This document shows positions 56,990 to 64,000 of a stretch of 64,000 nt of DNA, in pieces. Numbering within the stretch: position 1 is the stretch's first letter; each line of letters begins with the position of its first letter. Both the position numbers and the translations under genes were made by a program. Below the pieces are notes generated by a model, which saw only the letters and a program-made list of their open reading frames with translations, had not been told where the DNA came from and did no database searches. Source of the stretch: Mycolicibacterium sp. ND9-15. Lineage in GTDB: Bacteria > Actinomycetota > Actinomycetes > Mycobacteriales > Mycobacteriaceae. Location of the stretch: the NCBI RefSeq assembly GCF_035918395.1, contig NZ_CP142362.1, forward strand, positions 2,889,501-2,953,500, read 5' to 3'.

Positions 56990-57828
56990 GTTACGACGGC
57001 ACGGTCCGATTCCGCCGCTTGTTCAGCGGTGTGCCCAAGGTCGTCGACGGCATCGGTGAACAGGCGCTCTTCTACGGCGAGACGATGCGGTATCTGCCCA
57101 ACGCCGTCAGGCGGTACCGCAAGGAGACCATCCGCAACATCGCCGAGATGACGATGGGCACCGGCGCGCTGGTGATGATCGGTGGCACCGTCGGCGTCGC
57201 CGCGTTTTTGACCTTGGCGTCGGGCGGCGTCATTGCCGTTCAGGGCTACTCGTCGTTGGGTAACATCGGCATCGAGGCGCTGACCGGGTTCCTGTCGGCC
57301 TTCCTCAACGTCCGCATCGTCGCCCCGGTGATCGCGGGCATCGCGTTGGCGGCGACGATCGGCGCGGGTACCACCGCCCAACTCGGCGCCATGCGGGTGT
57401 CCGAGGAGATCGACGCCGTGGAGTCGATGGCAGTGCACTCCGTGTCGTACCTGGTCTCCACCCGCCTGATGGCCGGGATGGTCGCGATCATCCCGCTGTA
57501 CTCGCTGTCTGTGTTGGCCGCGTTCTTCGCCGCCCGGTTCACCACGGTGTTCATCAACAATCAGTCGGCCGGGTTGTACGACCACTACTTCGACACCTTC
57601 CTGGTGCCGACGGATCTGCTGTGGTCGTTCCTCCAGGCGATCGTCATGGCGATCGCGGTCATGCTGGTGCACACCTACTACGGCTACAACGCCTCCGGCG
57701 GCCCCGTCGGTGTCGGCGTCGCGGTGGGGCAGGCGGTACGGACCTCGCTCATCGTCGTCGTCACCATCACCCTGTTCATCTCGCTCGCCGTCTACGGCGC
57801 GTCCGGCAACTTCAACCTCTCCGGGTAG
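56986..57828 (+). CDS. yrbE4B: YrbE4B: permease of the Mce4 sterol importer
   Basis: MlaE-family permease of 280 residues, homologue of Rv3500c. It has the helices MTMGTGALVMIGGTVGVAAFLTLASGG and LSAFLNVRIVAPVIAGIALAATIG, the coupling motif MRVSEEIDAVESMAVHSVSYLVSTRLMAGM, and further helices to the C-terminus. The ATG at 56986 begins MSYDGTVRFRR as in relatives. The frame is open upstream through the repeats (a TTG at 56905 would add 27 residues of LREEETIDER repeats), but this extension is rejected. The repeat supplies GAAGAAGAGA as ribosome site. Confidence 0.95.
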   Translation: MSYDGTVRFRRLFSGVPKVVDGIGEQALFYGETMRYLPNAVRRYRKETIRNIAEMTMGTGALVMIGGTVGVAAFLTLASGGVIAVQGYSSLGNIGIEALTGFLSAFLNVRIVAPVIAGIALAATIGAGTTAQLGAMRVSEEIDAVESMAVHSVSYLVSTRLMAGMVAIIPLYSLSVLAAFFAARFTTVFINNQSAGLYDHYFDTFLVPTDLLWSFLQAIVMAIAVMLVHTYYGYNASGGPVGVGVAVGQAVRTSLIVVVTITLFISLAVYGASGNFNLSG

Positions 57829-57837
57829 GTCGGGACG

Positions 57838-59040
57838 ATGTCAGACGGTGAGGCCAAGCGCAGCCATGTGAGGATCGCCGCGGCGATCCTGGCCGCGATC
57901 CTGCTGGCCGCGACCGTGTTCACCTACCTGGCGTACACCGCGGCCTTCACTCCGGTAGACACCGTCAGCGTGACTTCTCCGCGCGCGGGTCTGGTCATGG
58001 AACGAGACGCCAAGGTCAAATACCGGGGGGTCCAGGTCGGCAAGGTCAAGTCGATCGAATACGCCGGGAACGAAGCCAAACTGACACTGGCCATCAACCG
58101 TGGCGAAATGCGCTACATCCCGTCCAACGCCGGTGTGCGCATCGGCAGCACAACGGTTTTCGGTGCCAAGTCCGTCGAGTTCCTTCCGCCCGCCGAGCCG
58201 TCGGGACGGCCGCTGAAGCCCGGCGCCACTGTTGCCGCCAAGGATGTGCAGTTGGAGGTCAACACGCTGTTCCAGACGTTGTCCGACGTGCTCGACAAGA
58301 TCGACCCGGTCAACCTGAACGCCACCCTCAGCGCGTTGGGAGAAGGTCTGCGCGGCAACGGCGACGATCTGGGGGCCACGCTGGCAGGTCTGAACTACTA
58401 TCTGCAGCAACTCAATCCGAAGCTGCCGACCCTGCAGGAGGATCTGCGCAAGACCGCCGTGGTGGCCGACATCTACGGCGACGCCGGACCCGACCTGGCG
58501 CGCATCCTCGACAATGCCCCCGCGATCAGCGACACGATCGTCGACGAGAAGGACAACCTCAACGCGACGCTGTTGGCTGCGATCGGGCTCGCCGACAACG
58601 GTACCGCCACCCTCGAACCGGCCGAGGACGACTACATCGCTGCGATCCAACGGCTGCGGGCGCCGCTGAAGGTGGCCGGCGAGTATTCACCGGAGTTCGG
58701 CTGCCTGCTGAAGGGCACCGCGCTGGCGGTCGACCGGTTCGCCCCGGTCATCGGAGGCATCCGCCCCGGTCTGTTCGTCGCGTCGAACTTCTTGCCCGGC
58801 TCACCGGGTTACACGTATCCCGAGAGCCTGCCCATCGTCAACGCCACCGGCGGTCCGAATTGCCGTGGCCTGCCGGATGTTCCGAGCAAGCAGTTCGGCG
58901 GATCGTGGTATCGCACCCCGTTCCTGGTCACCGACAACGCGTATGTCCCGTACGAGCCGAATACGGAGCTGCAGTTCGACGCGCCATCGACTCTGCAGTG
59001 GCTGTTCAACGGGGCGTTCGCAGAACGGGACGACTTCTAA
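57838..59040 (+). CDS. mce4A: Mce4A: MlaD-domain component of the sterol importer
   Basis: Mce-family protein of 400 residues, homologue of Rv3499c. One N-terminal helix (RIAAAILAAILLAATVFTYLAY, about residues 12-33) anchors it; the MlaD beta-barrel domain (AGLVMERDAKVKYRGVQVGKVKSIEY, about 48-75) and a long helical region that builds the hexameric tube follow. C-terminal cysteines in EFGCLL and NCRGLP are likely disulphide-bonded. Part of the Mce4A-F hexamer spanning the periplasm to import cholesterol. Starts 9 bp after yrbE4B; the stop TAA shares its last base with the mce4B ATG. Confidence 0.95.
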   Translation: MSDGEAKRSHVRIAAAILAAILLAATVFTYLAYTAAFTPVDTVSVTSPRAGLVMERDAKVKYRGVQVGKVKSIEYAGNEAKLTLAINRGEMRYIPSNAGVRIGSTTVFGAKSVEFLPPAEPSGRPLKPGATVAAKDVQLEVNTLFQTLSDVLDKIDPVNLNATLSALGEGLRGNGDDLGATLAGLNYYLQQLNPKLPTLQEDLRKTAVVADIYGDAGPDLARILDNAPAISDTIVDEKDNLNATLLAAIGLADNGTATLEPAEDDYIAAIQRLRAPLKVAGEYSPEFGCLLKGTALAVDRFAPVIGGIRPGLFVASNFLPGSPGYTYPESLPIVNATGGPNCRGLPDVPSKQFGGSWYRTPFLVTDNAYVPYEPNTELQFDAPSTLQWLFNGAFAERDDF

Positions 59041-60077
59041 TGCGGGTCGACAAGACGTTGGTCAACGTCAGCATCTTCACCGTGGTCATGGTGTTGGTGG
59101 CTGCGGGGCTGGTCGTGGTGTTCGGCGAGTTCCGGTTCACCGCGGAGAAGGGGTATCACGCGACCTTCACCGACGCCTCCCGGTTGAAGGCGGGCCAGGA
59201 CGTGCGGATCGCCGGCGTGCCGGTCGGCACCGTGGGCGACGTGAAGCTCAACCCCGACAACACGGTCGACGTCGCCTTCGACGTCGACGACCGCTACCAG
59301 CTCTACACCTCGACGCGCGCGGTGGTGCGGTACGAGAACCTGGTGGGGGACCGGTACCTGGAGATCACCTCGGGCCCGGGCGACCTGCGGAAGCTACCGC
59401 CGGGCAGCACGATCCCGAAGGAGAACACGGCGCCGGCGCTCGATCTCGACGCGCTACTCGGCGGCCTGAAGCCGGTGCTCAAGGGCCTCGACGGCCAGAA
59501 GGTCAACGAGGTCAGCAACGCGGTCATCGAGTTGTTGCAGGGCCAGGGCGGTGCGCTGTCGAATCTGTTGTCCACCACCAGCGCATTCACCCAGAACCTC
59601 GCGGCCAGGGACCAGCTCATCGGCGATGTCATCAGCCACCTCAACACCGTGCTCGGCGCCGTCGACGAGAAGGGCGCGCAGTTCGACGCCAGCGTCGACC
59701 AACTGCAGAAGCTCATCACGGGCCTGGCCGAGGGACGCGATCCGATCGCCGGCGCCATCGGTCCGCTCGCATCGGCGGAGAACGACCTCACCGACATGCT
59801 GCAGAAGTCCCGCAGGCCGGTGCAGGGTGTCATCGAGAACGCGCGGCCCCTGGCGCAGCGGCTGGACGAGCGCAAGGCCGACGTCAACAAGGTGATCGAG
59901 CCGCTGGCCGAAAACTATCTGCGGCTCAACGCTCTTGGCGCCTACGGTTCGTTCTTCAACATCTTCTACTGCTCGACGCGACTGAAGATCAACGGTCCGG
60001 CGGGCAGCGACATCCTGATCCCGCTGGGTGGTCCGCCGGACCCGTCAAAGGGGAGGTGTGCGCCGAATGTCGAGTAG
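59040..60077 (+). CDS. mce4B: Mce4B: MlaD-domain component of the sterol importer
   Basis: Mce-family protein of 345 residues, homologue of Rv3498c. It has the N-terminal anchor (LVNVSIFTVVMVLVAAGLVVVFG, residues 7-29), the MlaD domain (ATFTDASRLKAGQDVRIAGVPVGTVGDVKL), a long helical segment and two C-terminal Cys (FYCSTR and RCAPNVE). TAATG at 59038-59042 couples it to mce4A, and its end overlaps mce4C by 11 bp. Confidence 0.95.
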   Translation: MRVDKTLVNVSIFTVVMVLVAAGLVVVFGEFRFTAEKGYHATFTDASRLKAGQDVRIAGVPVGTVGDVKLNPDNTVDVAFDVDDRYQLYTSTRAVVRYENLVGDRYLEITSGPGDLRKLPPGSTIPKENTAPALDLDALLGGLKPVLKGLDGQKVNEVSNAVIELLQGQGGALSNLLSTTSAFTQNLAARDQLIGDVISHLNTVLGAVDEKGAQFDASVDQLQKLITGLAEGRDPIAGAIGPLASAENDLTDMLQKSRRPVQGVIENARPLAQRLDERKADVNKVIEPLAENYLRLNALGAYGSFFNIFYCSTRLKINGPAGSDILIPLGGPPDPSKGRCAPNVE

Positions 60078-61128
60078 ACCCGATGATTCGAATCCGTTGC
60101 GCACCGGCATCTTCGGCATCTTCCTGGTGGTGTGCCTGGTGCTGGTGTCGTTCGGCTACAGCACCCTGCCGTTCTTCCCGCAGGGCAAGCCCTACGAGGC
60201 GTACTTCACCGACGCGGGTGGCATCACGCCCGGCAGCGGCGTCAACGTGTCGGGAATCAGTGTCGGCAAGGTCACCGGCGTCGAATTGGCCGGAGACACC
60301 GCGAAGGTGACGTTCACCGTCGACCGCGACGTCAAGATCGGCGATCAGTCCATGGTCGCGATCAAGACCGACACGGTCCTCGGCGAGAAGTCGCTGGCGG
60401 TGACACCGCGAGGCGGCGGCGAATCGACGGTCATCCCGCTGGGCCGCACCACGACCCCGTATACGTTGAACACGGCGCTGCAGGACCTGGGCGAGAACGC
60501 CAGCGAGCTGGACAAGCCCCGGTTCGAGCAGGCGCTTGCGACGCTGACCGACTCGCTGCGGGAGGCCACACCGCAGCTTCGCGGTGCGCTGGACGGGGTG
60601 GCGAATTTGTCGCGCAGCCTCAACAAGCGGGACGAGGCGCTCAAACAACTGCTGGGACATGCCAAGCGGGTCTCCGACACCCTGGCGCAACGCGCCGGCC
60701 AGGTGAATCAGCTGATCGTCGACGGCAACCTCCTGTTCGCCGCCCTCGACGAGCGGCGCCAGGCGCTGAGCAATCTCATCGCGGGTATCGACGACGTGTC
60801 ACAACAGATTTCCGGTTTCGTCGCCGACAATCGCCGCGAGTTCAAGCCCGCGCTGGAGAAGCTGAACCTGGTGATGGACAACCTTCTCGAGCGTCGCGAA
60901 CACATCAGCGAGGCGCTCGAACGGCTGCCGCCCTACGCCACCGCACTGGGCGAGGTGGTCGGGTCGGGTCCCGGCTTCCAGATCAACCTCTACGGTTTGC
61001 CGCCGGCACCGATCGCCGAGGTGCTCCTCGACGTCTACTTCCAGCCCGGCAAGCTGCCGGACAGCCTCGCCGACATGCTGCGCGGGTACATCTCCGAGCG
61101 CCTGATCATTAGGCCGAAGTCGCCATGA
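60067..61128 (+). CDS. mce4C: Mce4C: MlaD-domain component of the sterol importer
   Basis: Mce-family protein of 353 residues, homologue of Rv3497c. The anchor helix is TGIFGIFLVVCLVLVSFGY (about residues 13-31), followed by the MlaD domain (AYFTDAGGITPGSGVNVSGISVGKVTGVEL) and the coiled helical region (LRGALDGVANLSRSLNKRDEALKQLLG). The ATG at 60067 lies inside the end of mce4B; the in-frame extension to 60028 has no support. The stop overlaps the mce4D ATG (ATGA at 61125-61128). Confidence 0.95.
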   Translation: MSSRPDDSNPLRTGIFGIFLVVCLVLVSFGYSTLPFFPQGKPYEAYFTDAGGITPGSGVNVSGISVGKVTGVELAGDTAKVTFTVDRDVKIGDQSMVAIKTDTVLGEKSLAVTPRGGGESTVIPLGRTTTPYTLNTALQDLGENASELDKPRFEQALATLTDSLREATPQLRGALDGVANLSRSLNKRDEALKQLLGHAKRVSDTLAQRAGQVNQLIVDGNLLFAALDERRQALSNLIAGIDDVSQQISGFVADNRREFKPALEKLNLVMDNLLERREHISEALERLPPYATALGEVVGSGPGFQINLYGLPPAPIAEVLLDVYFQPGKLPDSLADMLRGYISERLIIRPKSP

Positions 61129-62507
61129 CGCAGACCACTTCGACCCTGACCCGCAGCCGGTGGCTGCGGCCGACGCTGGCCGCTGTGCTGGTGGTCACGC
61201 TGGCCGTGGGCGTGTACCTGGTGTGGCCGACGCGGGTCGGCAACAAGCTGACCGCCTACTTCACCTCCGCGGTGGGGCTCTACCCGGGAGACGACGTCCG
61301 CATCGTCGGAGTGCCGGTCGGGACGATCGACTCGATCGAACCGCGAGCCGGCGACGTGAAGGTCACCATGACGCTGGACCACGGCGTACAGGTGCCTGCC
61401 GACGCGAAGGCGCTCGTGATCGCGCCGAACCTGGTGGCCGCCAGGTTCGTTCAGCTCACGCCTGCCTACACCGGGGGCACGGCGATGGCCGACGGCGCAG
61501 AGATCGGCCTGGACCGCACCGCGGTGCCGGTCGAGTGGGACGAGGTCAAAGAGCAGCTCACCCAGTTGAGCGCACAACTCGGACCGAAGCCGGGGTCGGT
61601 GGAGGGGCCGCTGGCCGCGGTCGTGAACCAGGCCGCGGACACTTTCGACGGCAACGGTGACTCGTTCCGCCAAGCGCTGCGCGAACTTTCGCAGACCGCG
61701 GGCCGGCTTGGCGACTCGCGCACCGATCTCTTCGGCACCATCCGCAACCTGCAGGTGTTGATCAACGCGCTGTCGAACAGCAACGAGCAGATCGTGCAGT
61801 TCTCCAACCACGTCGCCTCGGTATCGCAAGTGCTGGCGGACAGTTCGGCCGATCTCGACAACACGCTGGGCACGCTCAACCAGGCGCTGGCCGACGTCCG
61901 GGGATTCCTCAACGAGAGCAACGGGGCGCTGATCGAGCAGGTGAACAAGCTCACCGACTTCACCAGCATCCTGACCGAGCGCAGCGACGACATCGAGCAG
62001 ATCCTGCACATCACGCCCAACGGCCTGTCCAACTTCTACAACATCTACAACCCGGCCCAGGGCACCGTGGGTGGCCTGCTGACGCTGCCGAACTTCGCCA
62101 ACCCGGTGCAGTTCATCTGCGGCGGCGCGTTCGAGGCGGCCCCGACCCCGGAGAACTTCAAGCGAACCGAGATCTGCCGCCAGCGCATGGGCCCGGTCTT
62201 CAAGCGCATCGCGATGAACTTCCCACCCGTGCTGTTCCACCCGATCAACAGCATCACCGCGTACAAGGGACAGGTCATCTACGACACCCCGGAAACGGAG
62301 GCGAAGGCCAGGACGCCGGTGCCGTACCTGCAATGGCAACCGGCGCCGGGCGTGAACCCGCCGCAGGTTTCGGCGGACATGGATCTGAGCTCGCTGCTTG
62401 TGCCGCCCGCGCCGGAGGGGACCTCGCACGCCGGCGGTCCCAACGCCGACGCGCCGGCGCCCGCACCCGAGCCCGTGCCCCTGCCGGCCGACGGGGGTGG
62501 CTCATGA
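61125..62507 (+). CDS. mce4D: Mce4D: MlaD-domain component of the sterol importer
   Basis: Mce-family protein of 460 residues, homologue of Rv3496c. N-terminal anchor RPTLAAVLVVTLAVGVYLVW (about residues 14-33), MlaD domain (AYFTSAVGLYPGDDVRIVGVPVGTIDSIEP), long helices with repeated Asn-Leu heptads (IRNLQVLINALSNSNEQIVQFSNHVASV), a Cys-containing part (FICGGAFEA, EICRQRMG), and a Pro-rich C-terminus (APEGTSHAGGPNADAPAPAPEP). The extended Pro/Ala tail is typical of this subunit. ATGA overlap with mce4E at 62504-62507. Confidence 0.95.
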   Translation: MTQTTSTLTRSRWLRPTLAAVLVVTLAVGVYLVWPTRVGNKLTAYFTSAVGLYPGDDVRIVGVPVGTIDSIEPRAGDVKVTMTLDHGVQVPADAKALVIAPNLVAARFVQLTPAYTGGTAMADGAEIGLDRTAVPVEWDEVKEQLTQLSAQLGPKPGSVEGPLAAVVNQAADTFDGNGDSFRQALRELSQTAGRLGDSRTDLFGTIRNLQVLINALSNSNEQIVQFSNHVASVSQVLADSSADLDNTLGTLNQALADVRGFLNESNGALIEQVNKLTDFTSILTERSDDIEQILHITPNGLSNFYNIYNPAQGTVGGLLTLPNFANPVQFICGGAFEAAPTPENFKRTEICRQRMGPVFKRIAMNFPPVLFHPINSITAYKGQVIYDTPETEAKARTPVPYLQWQPAPGVNPPQVSADMDLSSLLVPPAPEGTSHAGGPNADAPAPAPEPVPLPADGGGS

Positions 62508-63664
62508 TCCGCAAGGTGCTCGCGATCCCGTCGCTGGCCGTGCTGTTGGCGGGCTGCTCGTTCGGCGGGCTGAACTCGCTCAACATGCCCGGTACCGCCG
62601 GACACGGCGCCGGTTCGTACAAGATCACCGTGGAATTGCCCGATGTGTCGACGCTCCCGCAGAACTCGCCGGTGATGGTCGATGACGTCACCGTGGGGAG
62701 TGTTTCGGGAATCGAGGCGGTGCAACGCGACGACGGTACGTTCTACGCCGCGGTTCAGCTGTCGCTGGACGGCAACGTCAACCTGCCGGAGAACGCCACC
62801 GCGAAGGTGGCCCAAACCTCTCTGCTCGGCTCGCAGCACATCGAACTGTCCTCACCCGCCGACGGCCCGGGCGTCGGAGAGCTGACGAACGGCTCGCACA
62901 TCCCGCTCGACCGCACCGGTCGCTATCCGACCACCGAAGAGGTCCTGGCCTCGCTCGGTGTCGTGGTCAACAAGGGCAATCTCGGTGCGCTGCAGGACAT
63001 CACCGACGAGACCTACAACGCGATCGCGGGGCGGCAGGGCCAGTTCAAAGACCTGGTTCCCCGGCTTGCCGAGCTGACTGGTTCGCTGGACCGGCAGACG
63101 AACGACATCATCGCGGCGATGGAGGGTCTGGACCGGTTCGCCGGCATCCTCGCCCGCAGCAAAGACAGCCTCGGCCGCACACTGGACAGCCTGCCCGAGG
63201 CGCTGAAGGTGCTCAACGACAACCGCGCCAACATCGTCGACGCGTTCACCGCGCTGCGCAGCTTCGCGACGGTCGCATCGCGCATCCTGGAGCAGACCAA
63301 GGACGACTTCGCGGCCGACTTCAAGGACCTCTACCCGGTGATCAAGGCGTTCAACGACAATGCCGATTACTTCATCAAGGACCTGGAACTGTTGCCGACG
63401 TTCCCCTTCCACTACAAGTACTTGCGCAATGCGGTCCGTGGTGACTACCTGAACGTGTACACCACTTTCGACCTGACCTTGCGCCGCACCGGTGAGTCGG
63501 TCTTCACCACCTCGTGGGGCCTCGATCCCAACATGAAGCGGATGCACGAGGTGATCACCCCGCCGGACTTCATGACGGGCTCGCTGGCGAATCTGTCCGG
63601 GCAGGCCGCCGACCCGTTCAAGATCCCGCCGGGCACGGCGACCCAGCACGGGGAGGGCCCCTAG
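62504..63664 (+). CDS. mce4E: Mce4E (LprN-type) lipoprotein component of the sterol importer
   Basis: Mce-family lipoprotein of 386 residues, homologue of Rv3495c. The signal peptide ends in the lipobox LLAGC (Cys18), the only Mce4 subunit here anchored by lipidation instead of a helix. The MlaD domain is PDVSTLPQNSPVMVDDVTVGSVSGIEA, followed by the helical tube region. The ATG at 62504 is chosen from the overlap with mce4D and the signal peptide. The mce4F ATG follows the TAG immediately. Confidence 0.95.
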   Translation: MIRKVLAIPSLAVLLAGCSFGGLNSLNMPGTAGHGAGSYKITVELPDVSTLPQNSPVMVDDVTVGSVSGIEAVQRDDGTFYAAVQLSLDGNVNLPENATAKVAQTSLLGSQHIELSSPADGPGVGELTNGSHIPLDRTGRYPTTEEVLASLGVVVNKGNLGALQDITDETYNAIAGRQGQFKDLVPRLAELTGSLDRQTNDIIAAMEGLDRFAGILARSKDSLGRTLDSLPEALKVLNDNRANIVDAFTALRSFATVASRILEQTKDDFAADFKDLYPVIKAFNDNADYFIKDLELLPTFPFHYKYLRNAVRGDYLNVYTTFDLTLRRTGESVFTTSWGLDPNMKRMHEVITPPDFMTGSLANLSGQAADPFKIPPGTATQHGEGP

Positions 63665-64000
63665 ATGCTGTCCCGCCTCACCCGTTTCCAGCTGTCGATC
63701 TTCGCGATCGTCACCGTGCTGACCGTCGGCGCGATCTCGATCTTCTACCTGCAGTTGCCCGCCGCCGTCGGTATCGGCACCTACCGCGTGACCGCGAATT
63801 TCGTTGCGGGCGGCGGGCTGTACGAGAACGCCAACGTGACGTACCGGGGGGTGACGATCGGCCGCGTCGAGTCGGTCGGGCTCACCGACGACAGTGTCAT
63901 CGCCAAGATGCGCCTCAACAGCGGCACGCCGGTACCTGCGAACGTCACCGCGACGGTCAAGAGCGTGTCCGCGGTCGGCGAGCAGTACATCGACCTGGTG
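63665..64000 (+). CDS. mce4F: Mce4F, N-terminal part (runs off the window)
   Basis: The first 112 codons of the last Mce4 MlaD subunit, homologue of Rv3494c. The N-terminal anchor is LSRLTRFQLSIFAIVTVLTVGAISIFYLQ and the MlaD domain begins YRVTANFVAGGGLYENANVTYRGVTIGRVESVGL. The frame is open to the window edge. It follows mce4E with no intergenic base. Confidence 0.93.
   Translation, partial: MLSRLTRFQLSIFAIVTVLTVGAISIFYLQLPAAVGIGTYRVTANFVAGGGLYENANVTYRGVTIGRVESVGLTDDSVIAKMRLNSGTPVPANVTATVKSVSAVGEQYIDLV

Overview
The window is a high-GC actinobacterial segment, almost certainly from a mycobacterium and probably a rapid grower (Mycolicibacterium-like). The evidence is gene content and order: it is the cholesterol/steroid catabolism and mce4 import locus of Mycobacterium tuberculosis (roughly Rv3549c down to Rv3494c), inverted relative to the H37Rv numbering. 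Nine palindromes fit the KstR operator pattern TnnAACnnGTTnnA, all in promoter positions of steroid genes. Homologue names are given from recognition of the proteins and of the gene order; no database was searched.

Layout. 1-1075: end of one SDR and a complete SDR (Rv3548c type). 1221-2756: a secreted PE-PPE-domain protein that appears to have lost its catalytic residues. 2780-4799: ddn, a small NTF2-like gene and fadA5. 4929-11032: the cyp125-fadE28-fadE29-chsH2-chsH1-ltp2 operon that starts and ends side-chain removal. 11077-18781: an accessory island where M. tuberculosis carries PPE63. It holds a membrane protein, an mmpL/mmpS pair lying between direct repeats and preceded by a CsoR/RicR-like palindrome, an MPT63-like secreted protein and a PGRS-repeat protein with a signal peptide instead of a PE domain. 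18802-24201: hsd4B and kstD, divergent from hsaE-hsaG-hsaF. 24227-29451: a second accessory block (fmdA, fmdB, a RecQ-phosphoribosyltransferase fusion, a hemophore-like protein, an IclR regulator) where M. tuberculosis carries PPE61/62. 29504-34867: Rv3531c/Rv3530c/Rv3529c homologues, a lipoprotein, an Rv3527 homologue and kshA. 34965-38026: gamma-carbonic-anhydrase-like protein, lipoprotein, MOSC protein, MddA-like methyltransferase. 38540-43090: NTF2-like, F420 oxidoreductase, ltp3, ltp4 and a tandem DUF35 protein. 43149-46154: a second F420 oxidoreductase, an acetoacetate-decarboxylase-like protein and cyp142. 46126-54560: Rv3517 homologue, echA19, fadD19 with a nitronate-monooxygenase-like gene, then fadD17-fadE27-fadE26. 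54706-64000: fdxD, hsd4A and the mce4 operon (yrbE4A, yrbE4B, mce4A-F; mce4F runs off the end).

How it works together. The Mce4/YrbE4 transporter imports sterols. CYP125 and CYP142 oxidise the terminal side-chain carbon, and FdxD is a candidate electron donor. FadD19/FadD17 make CoA thioesters. FadE26/27, EchA19, Hsd4B, Hsd4A and FadA5 run beta-oxidation, and FadE28/29, ChsH1/H2 and Ltp2 remove the last three carbons. KstD and KshA open the ring system, and HsaE-F-G process a ring fragment to pyruvate and propionyl-CoA. KstR itself and the remaining hsa genes lie outside the window. Points most worth a second look are the MIRU-like triple repeat bridging yrbE4A and yrbE4B, the possibly metal-controlled mmpSL island, the catalytically degenerate PE-PPE protein, and the Ltp3/Ltp4/double-DUF35 operon.
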